Shown in pieces: positions 1 to 6,475 of a DNA stretch of 13,394 nt. The stretch spans positions 1-13,394 of the forward strand of contig CAYYWL010000037.1 in assembly GCA_964475135.1 (NCBI GenBank). The letters run 5' to 3'. A program made the translations under genes and the position numbers. Each line of letters starts with the position of its first letter. Positions within the stretch are counted from its first letter, which is position 1. The notes under the pieces were generated by a model. That model had not been told where the DNA came from, did not search any database, and was given only the letters and a program-made list of their open reading frames with translations. Source of the DNA: TMED14 sp964475135. Lineage in GTDB: Bacteria; Bacteroidota; Bacteroidia; Flavobacteriales; Schleiferiaceae.

Positions 1-117
1 GACCGAATTCAACGCGGTGCGGGCGATCCGCTCGCCATGCCCCCCAGCGGGCCCCTTTCCAACTGCAACTTAGCCAAAGTCCGCGTCTGGGAGCGGGGAG
101 GCGCCTTACCTAACTAA
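1..117 (+). CDS. C-terminal end of a cytochrome c-like (PSCyt1-type) protein, 5' truncated by the window
   Basis: Frame 1 is open from the first base to TAA at 115-117 and encodes the last 38 residues of a protein. The tail contains AMPPSGPLSNCNLAKVRVW. It aligns with the end of the two-heme lipoprotein at 1539-2195, which reads QMPPSGRMSDCNVALLERW: the MPPSG block that normally supplies the axial methionine, the following S-x-C, and the helix ending in a tryptophan. I infer a paralogue of that protein; its heme motifs would lie upstream of the window. It ends two bases before the yceI start codon, so it is probably the first or an earlier gene of the same operon. The methionine ligand role is inferred from the family. 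Confidence 0.7.
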   Translation, partial: DRIQRGAGDPLAMPPSGPLSNCNLAKVRVWERGGALPN

Positions 118-119
118 TT

Positions 120-659
120 ATGAAGAAGATTTTTGCCTTAGCGGCTGTGGCTTTAGCACTCACGGCATCCGCCCAAAAGCTCACGAGCAAAGACACGCAA
201 GTGCACATCAACGCTTCGACGCCGGTTGAAGACATTGACGCCGTCCTCAATAATGCAGTTGGAATTCTGAACACCGAGACCAACGAGGCCGTGTGGCAGC
301 TTCAGATCCAGTCGTTCACGTTTAAGCGCGCCCTGATGCAGGAGCACTTCAACGAGAACTACATGGAATCTACGAAGTACCCTAAGGCAACCTTGCGTGC
401 CAAAATTGGTGGAGTAACCGACTGGAAAAAGCCGGCCACCTACAAAGGCGGAATCAAAGGGCAAATGGAAATCCATGGCGTCACCAAGGATGTGAACATT
501 CCCGTGACGATTACGGTCAACAAAGACGGTTCGGTATCGATCGAGAGCGAATTCAACGTCCGCACGGCCGACTACGGAATCGAGATTCCCACCCTGGTGG
601 TTTCAAAGGTTGCCGAAGTGGTTAAGGTCACCGTTAAATCGACGTTGAAGGGTGCGTAA
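120..659 (+). CDS. YceI-family periplasmic lipid/isoprenoid-binding protein
   Basis: This 179-residue protein has an N-terminal signal peptide (KK, then a hydrophobic stretch, with likely cleavage after ALTASA at residue 18), so it is exported. The rest matches the YceI lipocalin-like beta-barrel family: the block MQEHFNENYMESTKYPKAT near residues 77-95, then KGGIKGQMEIHGVTKDVNIP near 108-128. YceI proteins bind long isoprenoid or polyprenyl molecules such as quinone-like lipids in a hydrophobic pocket. The ATG lies two bases after the stop of a cytochrome-like gene, and its end overlaps the next gene by 8 bases, which implies translational coupling with a DUF5777 barrel and a heme lipoprotein. 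A role in carrying or protecting a lipid redox cofactor for the neighbouring cytochromes fits but is inference. The family call is secure; the ligand is unknown. Confidence 0.88.
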   Translation: MKKIFALAAVALALTASAQKLTSKDTQVHINASTPVEDIDAVLNNAVGILNTETNEAVWQLQIQSFTFKRALMQEHFNENYMESTKYPKATLRAKIGGVTDWKKPATYKGGIKGQMEIHGVTKDVNIPVTITVNKDGSVSIESEFNVRTADYGIEIPTLVVSKVAEVVKVTVKSTLKGA

Positions 660-1542
660 TTTGCTTTTAGGGCTTTTAGCCTCGGGTTCCTTGGGGCTTT
701 GGGCGCAAGATGACTTGCTTGCTGAGTTGGATGCAATGGCTCCTGAAGCGCCCAAGCAGTTTGCGTTTGCGACATTCAAGGGTACTAAGTTGGTCAACGG
801 TTCGACCGTCGAAATGCCGGGTACAGGGGTCGGGCAGTTCATCATTGGGCACCGCTTCGGCGCCTTAAACGATAAACCGCTGTACAACTTGTTCGGGATT
901 GACGTGGCTCAAATTCGCTTTGAGTACTCGTACAACCCCGTATCGTGGTTGAATGTGGGGCTTGGACGCTCTTCGGGGAGTAAGACGTACGACGGATTTA
1001 CCAAATTTCGTCTGCTTCGCCAGTCCACGGGAGGAAAAGGATTCAATAGCCCGGTAAGTGTCGTGTGGTATTCGTCGATGACCCTTACTACGGTTCCGTT
1101 CACTGATGGGTTTGACCATTTCTTCACCGATCGTTTGGCCTACTCCCACCAGCTCATGATTGCGCGTAAGTTCAGCGATAAGGTGTCGCTGCAGGTGGCT
1201 CCGACGCTGGTGCACTTCAACTTGGTTCCGCTGGCCAGCGACCGCAACGACCAGCTCGGTCTTGGATTGAGTGGACGCTACAAGCTTACGCAGCGAATGG
1301 CACTTACCGCCGAAACCATGCTGCGCCAGACTCCGTTTGCCGGCACCCACATGCCGTTGAGTGTCGGCCTCGACCTCGAAACAGGAGGCCACGTATTTCA
1401 GTTTCACGTGACGAATGCGCGGTCGATGGCTGATCCCCAATGGATGATGCAAACCCCGGGCTCCTGGGCAAATGGGGACTTGTTTCTCGGATTTAATATT
1501 TCGCGGGTATTTACCCACGTCAAACCCAAAGAATTGCGATGA
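652..1542 (+). CDS. DUF5777-type outer-membrane beta-barrel protein
   Basis: The 296-residue product starts with a signal peptide (residues 1-18, cleavage after LWA, followed by QDDLL). The mature part is rich in alternating aromatic and polar strands typical of an outer-membrane beta-barrel. The pattern GTKLVNGSTVE, then IGHRFGALN, YNLFGIDVAQIRFEYSY, LGRSSGSKTYDG and FRLLRQSTGG (roughly residues 44-127) matches what I recall of the Bacteroidota DUF5777 family. The start chosen is GTG at 652, inside the end of yceI, because it gives the full signal peptide; TTG at 661 is the alternative. The gene overlaps yceI by 8 bases and the cytochrome lipoprotein by 4 bases. Its function is unknown. From the context it could be a porin or scaffold for the YceI/cytochrome partners. 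Confidence 0.78.
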   Translation: MRNLLLGLLASGSLGLWAQDDLLAELDAMAPEAPKQFAFATFKGTKLVNGSTVEMPGTGVGQFIIGHRFGALNDKPLYNLFGIDVAQIRFEYSYNPVSWLNVGLGRSSGSKTYDGFTKFRLLRQSTGGKGFNSPVSVVWYSSMTLTTVPFTDGFDHFFTDRLAYSHQLMIARKFSDKVSLQVAPTLVHFNLVPLASDRNDQLGLGLSGRYKLTQRMALTAETMLRQTPFAGTHMPLSVGLDLETGGHVFQFHVTNARSMADPQWMMQTPGSWANGDLFLGFNISRVFTHVKPKELR

Positions 1543-2195
1543 AGTATGTTTTTGCCGCGTTAAGCTTGGGGCTGTTGGCCTCGTGCACGCATATTCCACC
1601 GGTTCCGGACCCTGAACCCCAGCCGTGCGATCCGGGCATTGTGGATTTCACGAACGAAATACTCCCCATGATTCAGTCCAACTGTGCGATGAGTGGATGC
1701 CACGTGGGTCCGAATGCGGCGGACGGAATCAACCTATCGACCTATGCCGGAATCATGGAAGAGGTTAAGCCTGGGAATCCGTCCGACAGCAAGCTGTACG
1801 AAGTGCTCTTCGAGACCGGTGAGGACCTCATGCCTCCGCCTCCGATGGCCGCGCTGAATGCTACCCAAAAGGAGCGCATTCGCCTCTGGATCCAGCAAGG
1901 TGCCAACGAGACCAACTGTGCGGGTGCGTGCGACTCGACGTCGGCCACGACGTATTCGGCGGTGATTGCGCCCATGATTCAAACGAACTGCATCGGGTGC
2001 CACCAAGGCGCAGGTGCGTCGGGCGGAGTTCAACTGACGAACTATTCTGAGGTTTCCGGAGCCGTGAACTATTTAGGCCTTGTCGATGCAGTGAACGGGG
2101 TTAACGGTCGTTCGCAAATGCCTCCCTCTGGACGCATGAGCGACTGCAACGTGGCGCTGCTTGAACGCTGGGTGCGCGATGGGATGCCGCAGTAA
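1539..2195 (+). CDS. Lipoprotein with two c-type cytochrome (PSCyt1-like) domains
   Basis: The 218-residue product begins with a lipoprotein signal peptide whose lipobox LASC places the lipidated cysteine at residue 16, followed by a proline-rich linker. Two related domains follow. Domain 1 (about 36-125) has the heme motif C49-x4-C54-H55 and MPPPP at 98-102. Domain 2 (about 138-218) has C151-x2-C154-H155 and MPPSG at 194-198. Each domain carries the same lead-in (ILPMIQSNC and VIAPMIQTNC) and ends in a helix with a tryptophan (LWIQQGA and RWVRDGM), showing internal duplication. It is expected to bind two hemes outside the cytoplasm and pass electrons. The ATG overlaps the DUF5777 stop codon (ATGA). 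The four-residue spacing in the first heme motif is non-standard. A hairpin follows the gene. Confidence 0.82.
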   Translation: MKYVFAALSLGLLASCTHIPPVPDPEPQPCDPGIVDFTNEILPMIQSNCAMSGCHVGPNAADGINLSTYAGIMEEVKPGNPSDSKLYEVLFETGEDLMPPPPMAALNATQKERIRLWIQQGANETNCAGACDSTSATTYSAVIAPMIQTNCIGCHQGAGASGGVQLTNYSEVSGAVNYLGLVDAVNGVNGRSQMPPSGRMSDCNVALLERWVRDGMPQ

Positions 2196-2214
2196 GTATT
2201 TAAATTTTTAATGG

Positions 2215-2253
2215 ACGCCCGCCCGGCAATGCGCCGCGGCGGGCGTTACTTTT
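2215..2253 (+). terminator. Strong hairpin terminator after the cytochrome operon
   Basis: ACGCCCGCC (2215-2223) pairs perfectly with GGCGGGCGT (2238-2246). Inside it, CGGC (2224-2227) pairs with GCCG (2233-2236) around loop AATGC, with one bulged C. The stem is followed by TTACTTTT, a broken T-tract. It lies 19 bases after the stop at 2195. The stem is nearly symmetrical but the T-tract favours plus-strand termination. The tract also contains the probable -7 box of the next gene. Confidence 0.72.
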
Positions 2254-2254
2254 G
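2247..2254 (+). promoter_or_regulatory. Bacteroidota -7 box TACTTTTG ahead of lhgO
   Basis: TACTTTTG matches the TAnnTTTG consensus of Bacteroidota primary-sigma promoters exactly and ends 6 bases before ATG 2261, so the transcript would begin at or beside the start codon. No TTG-type -33 box is visible, because that region lies in the GC-rich hairpin. This weakens the call. Confidence 0.5.
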
Positions 2255-2260
2255 GGGCCT

Positions 2261-3439
2261 ATGGAGCAGTTTGATTTTATCCTGGTCGGCGGCGGAATCG
2301 TGGGAGCCGCGGTTTCGTATAAGATTGCCAAGGCCTACCCCGAGGCCAAGGTGGTGCTGATTGAGAAAGAATCCGGACTTGCCCAGCACCAAACGGGCCG
2401 TAACAGTGGTGTCATTCACTCCGGACTTTACTACAAGCCCGGATCGCTTAAGGCGCGAACGTGCCTCGATGGCTATGCCCAAATGCTTGAGTTTGCCCGC
2501 GACCACGGAGTGAAGCACGAAGTTTGCGGAAAGGTGGTGGCCGCGGTAGGTTCCGAAGAAGAGACCCGCCTCGAAACGCTACGCCTTCGCGGTGGAGAAA
2601 ACGGGCTAGAAGGGCTGCGCTACCTCGATGCCAATGAGCTTCGCGAGCGCGAACCCCAGCTGAATGCGACTAAGGCGCTTCTGGTTCCGCAAACCGGAAT
2701 TATCCACTATGCCGATGCGGCTGAGGCCATGCTCAAGGCGGGGCGCGGAACACTGAGCCTGCAGACCACAGTAACCGGATTTACCGCCGAGGGGGTGACC
2801 ACGAGCCAAGGCGTGGTCCGCGGAAAGCACATCATCGTCTGTGCGGGACTTCAAAGCGACCGCCTCGCCCGCCGCGATGGGGTGGATGCGGGGCTTCAAA
2901 TTGTGCCCTTCAGAGGCGACTACTACGAGCTGAGTCCGCGCGCTCAGGCCAAGGTGAAGCACTTAATTTACCCCGTTCCAGACCCCAACTTTCCTTTTTT
3001 GGGCGTTCACTTCACCCGCATGGTGCACGGCGGAGTCGAATGCGGTCCCAACGCCGTCTTCAGTTTTGCCCGCGAAGGCTATTCTAAGACCTCATTTAGC
3101 GGAGCCGACACGGCGGCTGCTCTTGGGTACGGCGGAACCTGGAAGCTGTTTGCCCAGCACTGGCGCTACGGGCTTGGCGAGTACGAGCGCGCCTTCAGCA
3201 AAACCAAATTTCTGAAGGCGCTCCAGCGCTTGATTCCAAGCCTCGAGCTCGAAGACCTGCATCCCGGCCGCGCCGGCATTCGTGCCCAAGCCCTGCGCCG
3301 CGACGGAACCCTTGAGGACGACTTCGTGCTCCGCCAAGGAGCGCGCGCCTTTCACGTGCTCAACGCTCCGTCACCGGCGGCTACCGCGTCGCTCGCGATT
3401 GCGGACGAAATCTTGCGGCAGGCCCAATTGGCTCATTAG
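2261..3439 (+). CDS. lhgO: L-2-hydroxyglutarate oxidase/dehydrogenase (FAD)
   Basis: The 392-residue protein has an N-terminal FAD-binding Rossmann fold (ILVGGGIVGAA, residues 7-17, with the acidic LIEKE at the end of beta 2). The family block HQTGRNSGVIHSGLYYKPGS follows at 43-62. The substrate-domain sequences VPFRGDYYEL and YPVPDPNFPFLGVHFTR, then GGVECGPNA, are characteristic of LhgO, and the length is normal for the family. It oxidises L-2-hydroxyglutarate, a side product of TCA enzymes acting on 2-oxoglutarate, back to 2-oxoglutarate and passes electrons to oxygen or the quinone pool. I chose ATG 2261 over the in-frame TTG at 2252 because the TTG overlaps the -7 box and homologues start near the FAD motif. 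It appears to be monocistronic, between a hairpin and a repeat-rich spacer. Confidence 0.92.
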   Translation: MEQFDFILVGGGIVGAAVSYKIAKAYPEAKVVLIEKESGLAQHQTGRNSGVIHSGLYYKPGSLKARTCLDGYAQMLEFARDHGVKHEVCGKVVAAVGSEEETRLETLRLRGGENGLEGLRYLDANELREREPQLNATKALLVPQTGIIHYADAAEAMLKAGRGTLSLQTTVTGFTAEGVTTSQGVVRGKHIIVCAGLQSDRLARRDGVDAGLQIVPFRGDYYELSPRAQAKVKHLIYPVPDPNFPFLGVHFTRMVHGGVECGPNAVFSFAREGYSKTSFSGADTAAALGYGGTWKLFAQHWRYGLGEYERAFSKTKFLKALQRLIPSLELEDLHPGRAGIRAQALRRDGTLEDDFVLRQGARAFHVLNAPSPAATASLAIADEILRQAQLAH

Positions 3440-3659
3440 CAAGGTTGGCGAGGTTGGCTGAGATTGGCTCGTTGGCCAATTAGCTTCTGGTTTCTTGCTC
3501 CTGGTTGCGCCTGCGCCTTAGGCTTGGCGCTTTGCCTGGATATCCCTTAAAGTTTGTGTAGGAGCCAACCAAACGCCCTCATTAGAACTAGAAACGAGTT
3601 ACTAGTTACACGATAGCTAACGAGCTAACCTTGCCAACCTCGCCAATTAGCCACCCTCG
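3440..3659. repeat. Non-coding convergent spacer built from degenerate 7-10 base units in inverted arms
   Basis: I see no gene in this 220-base gap between the convergent lhgO and deacylase genes. The left arm (3441-3487) reads as units AAGGTTGGC, GAGGTTGGC, TGAGATTGGC, TCGTTGGC, CAATTAGC. The right arm (about 3579-3657), read on the minus strand, gives AATTGGC, GAGGTTGGC, AAGGTTAGC, TCGTTAGC, then more diverged units such as TAGTAAC and TCGTTTC. TTGGCGAGGTTGGC at 3445-3458 is exactly inverted at 3633-3646. A GC-rich centre holds GCGCC (3513-3517) and GGCGC (3526-3530) around an 8-base loop. It could be a structured bidirectional transcription stop or a decayed member of a dispersed repeat family; I cannot tell which. 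Confidence 0.6.
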
Positions 3660-4664
3660 CTACGCCGGCCAATCGCTTTCACGTCCAATGTGAAAGAGGG
3701 CGTCGCCGCGGTGGACGAGGGGCATGTTGTTGTGGCCGATGATGAATCCGTCGAAGGGGGCAAAGACTTTGACAGAATAGGAATCGTAAGGGTTCCGCAC
3801 GCGGCCAATGAGCTCGCCTTCGCTGACGGCTTGGCCGCTTTCGCGTTCAAACGAGAACAGGCCACTTGCTTCGGCGCGCACCCACGTCGTTTGGCTGAGG
3901 TGGCGGGGGGCGCTGTACTTGCCGTGCCGATCCTTGATGCCGCGGATTTTAGGTGCTTTGTGGGCGTACATGCCTAGGCTTGAAAGTAGGCGTTTGGTTC
4001 CGCGAATGGCGTCTTTAACGGCCGCTTCTTCGAGGCGCATGCTTTCACCTCCTTCGTACACAACAATGGGAACGCCCATTTGGTGGCCCTGCGCACGAAG
4101 GGAGCCGGGGATCAGCGAAGAGGCCATTGAGATGGGGGCACCAAAAGCTTTTGCGTAGCGAATGGCTTCAGCGTCTTCGGGATCGTAGCGAACTTGGGGG
4201 TAGTTGGTGCGACTGGCTCCGCCCGTGTGAAAATCGACGGCTAAGTCGATGTGGGGCAGGACTTTGTCGGTCATGGTGTGCGCCACCAAACTCGCGAGCG
4301 AACCTTGGGCGGAACCGGGAAAGCTTCGGTTGACGTCCTTGCCGTCCGGAACTTCGCGACTGAAGAAGAGAAATCCGTACACGTTGATGATGGGGATGGC
4401 AATGACAGATCCGCAGGCGAGGTCGTTGAACAACCCGAGGGACATCATGCGGCGCACGGCCTCGATACCATTGACCTCGTCGCCGTGTAGTCCACCGCTT
4501 AACAGCACAGTCGGGCCGGGGTTTTCGCTGCGAAACACGTGCACGGGCATGTGAATCAGCGTTCCCGACAGCAGACGGGCGATTTGCAGATCGACGGTTT
4601 TGGTGGACCCGGCGGGAATCACCGTGTCGCCCAAAATCATCGGAGCTGCATCGGGGTACTTCAT
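3660..4664 (-). CDS. Succinylglutamate desuccinylase/aspartoacylase-family zinc deacylase
   Basis: The 334-residue protein has the zinc carboxypeptidase-like fold of the AstE/AspA family (M14-like). Zinc ligands are visible as H60 and E63 in GGLHGDEVNG and H146 in DFHTGG. The substrate motif DVNRSFPG lies at 110-117 and the probable catalytic glutamate E204 in VVYEGGE. A C-terminal barrel (about 255-334, SGLFSFE to the end) is the lid domain seen in this group. Family members cleave N-acyl groups from amino acids, or in some lineages C-terminal glutamates added by RimK. The exact substrate cannot be read here, and astABCD or rimK is not in the window. The ATG overlaps the purB stop by 4 bases, so it is translationally coupled to purB. 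It is the last gene of the minus-strand operon. Confidence 0.85.
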   Translation of the reverse strand: MKYPDAAPMILGDTVIPAGSTKTVDLQIARLLSGTLIHMPVHVFRSENPGPTVLLSGGLHGDEVNGIEAVRRMMSLGLFNDLACGSVIAIPIINVYGFLFFSREVPDGKDVNRSFPGSAQGSLASLVAHTMTDKVLPHIDLAVDFHTGGASRTNYPQVRYDPEDAEAIRYAKAFGAPISMASSLIPGSLRAQGHQMGVPIVVYEGGESMRLEEAAVKDAIRGTKRLLSSLGMYAHKAPKIRGIKDRHGKYSAPRHLSQTTWVRAEASGLFSFERESGQAVSEGELIGRVRNPYDSYSVKVFAPFDGFIIGHNNMPLVHRGDALFHIGRESDWPA

Positions 4665-6001
4665 TGACCCGTGTAGTTCGAGGGCGTAATGGCGCGGAGC
4701 TCGGCCTTGACCGAATCCGAAACGTTTAACTCGTCCACAAATACAGCGATGGCCTCGGGTGTGATGCGGTCGGCTGTGCGGGTAAGTGCTTTAAGTGCTT
4801 CGTACGGCTTAGGGAAGCCTTCACGGCGCAAAATGGTCTGGATTCCTTCGGCAACGACTTCCCAGTGGTGTTCGAGGTCGGCAGCGAGTGCGGACTGATT
4901 GACCATGAGTTTTCCGAGTCCGCGCCCAAGGCTGTGGTAGGCGAGGAGCATGTGGCCTAGTGGCATTCCGACGTTGCGCAGCACGGTCGAGTCCGTGAGG
5001 TCGCGCTGAAGGCGGCTGATGGGGAGTTTGGCCGCGAGGTGCTCGAGCCATGCGTTGGCGATTCCGAAGTTTCCCTCAGCGTTCTCGAAGTCGATCGGGT
5101 TGACCTTGTGCGGCATGGCCGACGAACCGACTTCGTTGGGGTTGATGCGCTGCTTGAAGTAGTCCATCGAGATGTACTGCCACGCGTCGCGAGCAAGGTC
5201 AATCAAGATGGTATTCAGGCGCTTGAGGCCGTCAAAGTAGGCGGCCATGTGGTCGTAGTGCTCGATTTGGGTAGTGGGGTGGCTGCGCTGCAGTCCGAGG
5301 TCGTTTACCAAAAACGCGGATCCGAAGGCGTGCCAATCAAGTCCCGGGTAAGCGACGCTGTGGGCGTTGAAGTTGCCCGTGGCTCCGCCGAATTTACCTG
5401 CGAAGGGGATAGCGTCCAGCAACGCGAGCTGCTGGCTCAGGCGCTCGCTGAACACCCGCCACTCTTTGCCCAATCGGGTGGGGGAGGCCGGTTGGCCGTG
5501 GGTGCGGGCGAGCATCGAAAGCGCATCCCATTCGGATGCTTGACCCTCGATGCGCTCGATGAGTGCGGTCAACGCAGGGCGAATTACCTGGTGGTGCGCG
5601 TCCTTCATCGAGAGCGGAATCGCCGTGTTGTTGATGTCCTGCGACGTAAGGCCAAAGTGAATGAACTCCACGCGGTCACCCAACCCGAGTGCCTCGAAGC
5701 GCTCTTTGAGGAAGTACTCCACGGCCTTGACGTCGTGGTTGATCGTCGATTCAATTTCTTTGATGCGGACGGCATCGGATTCGCTGAATTCCGAATAAAT
5801 GCGCTCGAGATCAGCGGCTTGACTGGTGCTCAGTGCGGGTAGACCCTTGAGGTTTTGCGCCGAAAGTGCGATGAAGTAGCGAACCTCGACGAGGACGCGG
5901 TAGCGGATCAATCCGAATTCAGAGAAGAAGGGGCTGAGCTGGGCAGCGTGCTTCTGGTAGCGGCCGTCGAGCGGCGAGAGCGCGTGCAGTGCGGTATTCA
6001 T
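4661..6001 (-). CDS. purB: Adenylosuccinate lyase
   Basis: The 446-residue enzyme belongs to the fumarase/aspartase superfamily. The signature GSSAMPHKVNP lies at 292-302 and includes the catalytic serine loop. Other conserved blocks are SPLDGRY (9-15), TSQDINNTA (119-127) and ARTHGQPASPT (165-175), where the histidine is the usual general acid. It performs two purine steps, releasing fumarate from SAICAR and from adenylosuccinate (to AMP). The start ATG at 6001 is followed by MNTALHALSPLDGRY, the normal N-terminus. The HsdR-N-like gene ends 9 bases upstream. A TACCTTTG box in the tail of that gene suggests purB also has its own promoter. The next gene overlaps its stop codon. Confidence 0.96.
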   Translation of the reverse strand: MNTALHALSPLDGRYQKHAAQLSPFFSEFGLIRYRVLVEVRYFIALSAQNLKGLPALSTSQAADLERIYSEFSESDAVRIKEIESTINHDVKAVEYFLKERFEALGLGDRVEFIHFGLTSQDINNTAIPLSMKDAHHQVIRPALTALIERIEGQASEWDALSMLARTHGQPASPTRLGKEWRVFSERLSQQLALLDAIPFAGKFGGATGNFNAHSVAYPGLDWHAFGSAFLVNDLGLQRSHPTTQIEHYDHMAAYFDGLKRLNTILIDLARDAWQYISMDYFKQRINPNEVGSSAMPHKVNPIDFENAEGNFGIANAWLEHLAAKLPISRLQRDLTDSTVLRNVGMPLGHMLLAYHSLGRGLGKLMVNQSALAADLEHHWEVVAEGIQTILRREGFPKPYEALKALTRTADRITPEAIAVFVDELNVSDSVKAELRAITPSNYTGQ

Positions 6002-6010
6002 AATGCGTTC

Positions 6011-6475
6011 CTAAAGCGCAAAGGTACCAAATGCAGGAAGGACCGGAGGAAGTTCGCGGCCGTCCGCAGCAAAAAAACGGTTAGAGACGCCGTTGGTCAG
6101 CCATCCCCACGGAGCCCCTAGCGGGAGGTTGTAGCGCATCCACTGGATGCACACCTTGTCGTCGAGGGCGATGTGCGGCGCCTTGCATTCAACAAGCATC
6201 CAGGGTTTGCCTTGGTGAAATACGACAGCATCAAAGCGCTTGGGTTGGCCGTGCACGCTCAGTCCACGTTCTACAGCAACCACCTCGGGGGGGTAGTTGG
6301 CTTCAAGGATGGCGCAGCGCAAAAAGTGCTGGCGCACATACTCTTCGGGGGTGGCCACCACCCACTTGCGGCGCAGGGCGTCCCAAAGCCGCCCTTGGGC
6401 ATCAGGAACGAGGTTGGGATTCGGCCAATATTCGTGCTCCACGTCGCAAAGGTGATGTAGATTTGTCGAATTCAT
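6011..6475 (-). CDS. Stand-alone HsdR N-terminal-like (PD-(D/E)XK nuclease fold) protein
   Basis: This 154-residue product resembles the small Bacteroidota proteins annotated as type I restriction enzyme HsdR N-terminal domain (HSDR_N_2). The block WDALRRKWVVATPEEYVRQHF (residues 31-51) is the family's N-terminal signature. The nuclease-type residues are present: E69, D82 in KRFDAVVF, and E96/K98 in VECKAP. The helix after that (QWMRYN) and the TNG turn also fit. No HsdM, HsdS or helicase domain is nearby, so it is not a restriction system; it is more likely an orphan DNA-related protein of unknown role. The ATG at 6475 overlaps the divergent acyltransferase start codon. GTG at 6442, four bases after CACCTTTG, is a credible alternative start (143 residues). 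It leads the purB operon. Confidence 0.78.
   Translation of the reverse strand: MNSTNLHHLCDVEHEYWPNPNLVPDAQGRLWDALRRKWVVATPEEYVRQHFLRCAILEANYPPEVVAVERGLSVHGQPKRFDAVVFHQGKPWMLVECKAPHIALDDKVCIQWMRYNLPLGAPWGWLTNGVSNRFFAADGRELPPVLPAFGTFAL
6019..6026 (-). promoter_or_regulatory. purB: -7 box TACCTTTG ahead of purB, inside the upstream gene
   Basis: Read on the minus strand, TACCTTTG (6026 to 6019) matches TAnnTTTG exactly and ends 17 bases before ATG 6001. It lies within the last codons of the HsdR-N-like gene, so it would be an internal promoter. I did not find a convincing -33 box. Confidence 0.4.
6458..6465 (+). promoter_or_regulatory. -7 box TAGATTTG ahead of the PlsC-like gene
   Basis: TAGATTTG matches TAnnTTTG exactly and ends 8 bases before ATG 6474. 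It lies inside the first codons of the divergent HsdR-N-like gene if that gene starts at 6475. No clear -33 TTG element is visible at the usual distance. Confidence 0.5.

Noticed and set aside
865..1599. 244-codon minus-strand open frame across the DUF5777 gene
   Set aside because: It is antisense to a well-supported barrel gene, is basic and low in recognisable motifs, and runs across two real gene boundaries.
3432..3658. Insertion-sequence remnant or MITE with target duplications
   Set aside because: The inverted arms are made of reshuffled small units rather than one clean terminal repeat, no transposase fragment is seen, and I could not identify flanking direct repeats.
3440..3659. CRISPR array in the repeat-rich spacer
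   Set aside because: The units are 7-10 bases, degenerate and contiguous, with no 21-40 base repeats separated by unique spacers, and there are no cas genes.
5039..5842. Long plus-strand open frame (267 codons) antisense to purB
   Set aside because: It lies wholly inside purB, shows no domain or motif, and its composition is what codon bias of the opposite strand gives in GC-rich DNA.
6011..6475. Type I restriction-modification system
   Set aside because: Only an HsdR-N-like domain is present; helicase, HsdM and HsdS are absent and the neighbours are metabolic genes.
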